The notes beneath the pieces are model-generated. The model made no database searches and was not told where the DNA came from. It saw only the letters and a program-made list of their open reading frames with translations. DNA of 64,000 bases from Bacteroidetes bacterium UBA1947 (GTDB lineage Bacteria; Bacteroidota; Bacteroidia; Chitinophagales; Chitinophagaceae): NCBI GenBank assembly GCA_002336915.1, contig DDET01000015.1, forward strand, positions 33,137 to 97,136, read 5' to 3'. This document shows positions 61,842 to 64,000 of this stretch, one piece after another (the first letter of the stretch is position 1; every line of letters begins with the position of its first letter). Position numbers and translations under genes: made by a program.

Positions 61842-63128
61842 ATGATATACCTAATACAGGTGAATATCTACACGGCTATCATGCTGCTTGTATATATGCT
61901 GCTGCTGCGCAATAAACCGGTATACCGGCTGAGCAGAAACTATTTAATAGCAGCGGCAGTGCTGCCGTTCTTGTTGCCCCTTATACGATTGCCCGAGGCA
62001 GTGGAAAGTAAAGTGCAGGCTGTGCCCCTGCTCCAGTTCAGGCTGCCCGAGGTGGTGATAGGAGCGAAGAGCGGGGGAGGTGCTATCAATTGGCCTATGA
62101 TAGCATGGATAGTGTATGGTTTGATAAGCGCTGCAATAATTGTGTATCATGTTTGGAATGTAATTCGCTTGCAGAAGGTCGTGAATGCGCATGAGAAAGA
62201 GGCGAGGGATGGATATGTATTGATCAGTAATTCGGGGTACGGGCCGGGGAGTTTTGGAAAGTATATTTTTTTCCCGACGGATGAGGTGAACGAGGCGATA
62301 CTGGCGCACGAGCAGGCACATATTACCCTGAAGCATACGCGAGATATATTGTTGCTGAACCTGCTGCAGGCTGTGGCATGGCCCTCGCTGCTGCTGGGCA
62401 GGATAAAGAAGGAAATAAAAGAGGTACATGAGTTCCAGGCTGATGCAATGGCAAATGAAGACAAACGCAGCTATGCGGAACTGTTGGTATCCTCCGTACT
62501 GAATACGCGTTCGCTACCCGAGATGCATTTATTTATTATTCACCCCTTAAAAAGAAGAATTATGATGTTGCAAAAAAATGGTAAGGCTTCACCTATGAAA
62601 ACAAGCCTGCTGCTATCATCGATACTAATGATGCTGGGCTGTGCAGTGTTATTTGTGCAAGGATGCGACAAAAAAGATGTCAGCAAACCGACAGCGACAT
62701 TAAACACTAAAGAGATAAGTAAAGCAGAATATGATAAGGAAGCAAATGGAATGGTAAAAACAGGGCGCAAGTTCACTATAGAAGGGTATGCAAATGGGCA
62801 GGTATTTGAAGAAGTAGACTCTGTAAGAAAAGTAGCCGACGTAATGCCCGAGTCGCCGATTGACATGGTACAGTTCCTGGTCAAGAACATGCACTATCCT
62901 GAGTATGCCAGGAAGCATAATATAGAAGGCCGGGTAATGGTGAAATTTGTTGTAGGAACAGATGGATCCATTTTAAACCCGCAAATATTGAGATCTCCTG
63001 ATACATCAGTATCACGCGCAGCACTGGAGGTAATAAATAAGATGCCTAACTGGCAACCGGGCAGAATGGCTGACGGCAGGCTGGTTAATGTGGAAATGTA
63101 TTTACCAATTGTGTTTAAACTGAAGTAA
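61842..63128 (+). CDS. M56 (BlaR1-like) membrane peptidase with C-terminal TonB domain
   Basis: 428 aa. Four N-terminal membrane helices; zinc motif AHEQAHITLKHT at about residues 148-159 with a downstream Glu (HEFQADAMAN). Another hydrophobic segment follows at about 250-270. Residues about 345-428 are a TonB C-terminal domain (YPEYARKHNIEGRVMVKFVV ... LPIVFKLK). M56-TonB fusions are frequent in Bacteroidota. Signal and target beyond BlaI are unknown. The next gene encodes a related TonB domain. Confidence 0.9.
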   Translation: MIYLIQVNIYTAIMLLVYMLLLRNKPVYRLSRNYLIAAAVLPFLLPLIRLPEAVESKVQAVPLLQFRLPEVVIGAKSGGGAINWPMIAWIVYGLISAAIIVYHVWNVIRLQKVVNAHEKEARDGYVLISNSGYGPGSFGKYIFFPTDEVNEAILAHEQAHITLKHTRDILLLNLLQAVAWPSLLLGRIKKEIKEVHEFQADAMANEDKRSYAELLVSSVLNTRSLPEMHLFIIHPLKRRIMMLQKNGKASPMKTSLLLSSILMMLGCAVLFVQGCDKKDVSKPTATLNTKEISKAEYDKEANGMVKTGRKFTIEGYANGQVFEEVDSVRKVADVMPESPIDMVQFLVKNMHYPEYARKHNIEGRVMVKFVVGTDGSILNPQILRSPDTSVSRAALEVINKMPNWQPGRMADGRLVNVEMYLPIVFKLK

Positions 63129-63154
63129 AGTTATTTTCCCTTTAAAACAAAATT

Positions 63155-63544
63155 ATGAGACTGATAAGTTGTTTTCTTTTAGCTGTGATAATGTTTTCCT
63201 GTGACAGTGCGATGGCGCAATCTACAAATAAAGACAGTGTCTACGCAAAGACCGACAAAATGCCGGAGCCAGGATATAACGTGTCGGATTACCTTGCTAA
63301 AAACATCCATTATCCAAAAGAGGCCAGAAAGAAAAACATAGAAGGAAAGGTTGTGATAAAATTCATAATCGACAAGGAGGGAAATGTTACTCATCCGGTG
63401 ATACTTAAATCGCCTGACACGCTGCTATCACAGGAGTCACTTAGAGTGGTGAAGATAATGCCCAGATGGGTACCCGCGGAAGTGGATGGTGAGCGGGTGC
63501 GTGTTTGATTTACCCTGCCGATAATGTTTAAGCTAAGAGGATAA
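63155..63544 (+). pseudogene. Exported TonB-domain protein, interrupted by one in-frame TGA
   Basis: 117 aa up to TGA 63506-63508, with signal peptide MRLISCFLLAVIMFSCDSAMAQ and a TonB C-terminal domain paralogous to the previous gene. The stop falls before the last beta-strand. After the TGA the same frame continues with FTLPIMFKLRG and ends at TAA 63542-63544; this is exactly the strand that the previous gene has as YLPIVFKLK. One base change (for example CGA to TGA) explains the break. It may be a pseudogene, a read-through gene or a base error. Confidence 0.75.
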
Positions 63545-63708
63545 CAATAATTTGTTTTTCAGGTGGATTACGGAACACTTGGTGTTTAAAAAACGGACCT
63601 GCAAGATGGCTGTACGTAAGCTCAAGCGCGCGCATTGCCATATATTCTATAAGTATTTAGATACGCCGCAGCCACGGTTTTTGCCCTTTTGTGTATCTTG
63701 CGCCTGTT

Positions 63709-64000
63709 ATGAGTAAAGAAATTGTCGTAAGCGGCATACGTTCAACCGGTTTCCTGCATTTGGGCAACTATTTTGGCGCCATGAAGAATTATGTAAAAAT
63801 GCAGGATGAATACAACTGCTATTTTTTCGTGGCCGATTACCATTCCCTGACCACGCATCCCGACCCTAAGGACCTGAAGGCAAATGTGTACCGTGTGGTG
63901 GCGGAAAATATAGCCAGTGGCCTGGACCCCGAAAAAATAGCACTATACGCGCAAAGCGATATCCCCGAGATACCGGAACTGTACCTGATGCTGAATATGC
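63709..64000 (+). CDS. trpS: Tryptophan--tRNA ligase, N-terminal part
   Basis: The first 97 codons of a class I tryptophanyl-tRNA synthetase; it runs off the window. The ATP-binding HIGH-like motif is visible as LHLGNYFGAM near residue 17, followed by FFVADYHSLTT. The gene is long enough in the window to be sure of the family but not of its completeness. Confidence 0.92.
   Translation, partial: MSKEIVVSGIRSTGFLHLGNYFGAMKNYVKMQDEYNCYFFVADYHSLTTHPDPKDLKANVYRVVAENIASGLDPEKIALYAQSDIPEIPELYLMLNM

Noticed and set aside
61450..63128. Beta-lactam resistance function of the BlaI-M56 pair
   Set aside because: No beta-lactamase or PBP2a gene is near, and such pairs in Bacteroidota mostly serve unknown signals.
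63606..63716. 36-codon ORF overlapping the trpS start
   Set aside because: The translation has no recognisable features, and the overlap with trpS and lack of a promoter make chance more likely.
1..64000. CRISPR array, rRNA or tRNA genes
   Set aside because: No regularly spaced direct repeats, no rRNA-like blocks and no cloverleaf with CCA end were seen in the intergenic regions.

Overview
The window is chromosomal DNA from a member of the Bacteroidota, most likely the order Chitinophagales. Evidence seen in the sequence: six to seven secreted proteins with type IX secretion (T9SS) C-terminal sorting domains, a SprB-repeat/CHU-domain surface protein, a PorW/SprE-like T9SS component, and the Bacteroidota -7 promoter box TAnnTTTG (once with TTTG 19 nt upstream) close to several start codons. 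Genes are dense on both strands and no rRNA, tRNA, CRISPR array, integrase or transposase was recognised.

Layout. 1-10.4 kb: the end of an S9 peptidase, a DUF1573-ubiA-dapB operon, pepT, marC, a 1163-residue SprB-type surface protein and an M13 lipoprotein peptidase. 10.4-23 kb: an intergenic dispersed repeat, a T9SS-exported protein, a coupled minus-strand cluster (M23-like membrane protein without peptidase domain, AtpZ-like, small membrane protein, SprT-like), porW/sprE, rsh (ppGpp), an M32 carboxypeptidase and a membrane protein. 23-37 kb: a nucleoside transporter, two tandem paralogous T9SS proteins, rimM-trmD-rplS, an M1 peptidase, a glycine-rich RRM protein, a small lipoprotein, a methyltransferase and another T9SS protein. 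37-51 kb: a TMEM175-like channel, a haloperoxidase-like PAP2/outer membrane protein operon with a divergent AraC regulator, a YCF48-like T9SS protein, glyA, a large secreted protein with a possible clan CD peptidase end, ppk2, an alpha/beta hydrolase and phaC.

51.2-55.1 kb is the most interesting part: a visibly AT-rich, minus-strand cassette of unusual genes (alpha/beta hydrolase with an extra N-terminal domain that may be EVE/PUA-like, a small P-loop NTPase, a 44-codon ORF that exactly bridges two junctions, a Vsr-like/DUF559 nuclease, and a single-pass membrane protein), next to a broken gene remnant. It has the composition of a transferred defence island, but this is inference. 55.1-64 kb: a second copy of the dispersed repeat, a TPR-like protein, a paralogue of the 11-kb T9SS protein, an Nramp-Usp fusion behind a DtxR/MntR-like palindrome, a BlaI-M56/TonB system behind three evenly phased operators, a TonB-domain gene broken by one in-frame TGA, and the start of trpS.
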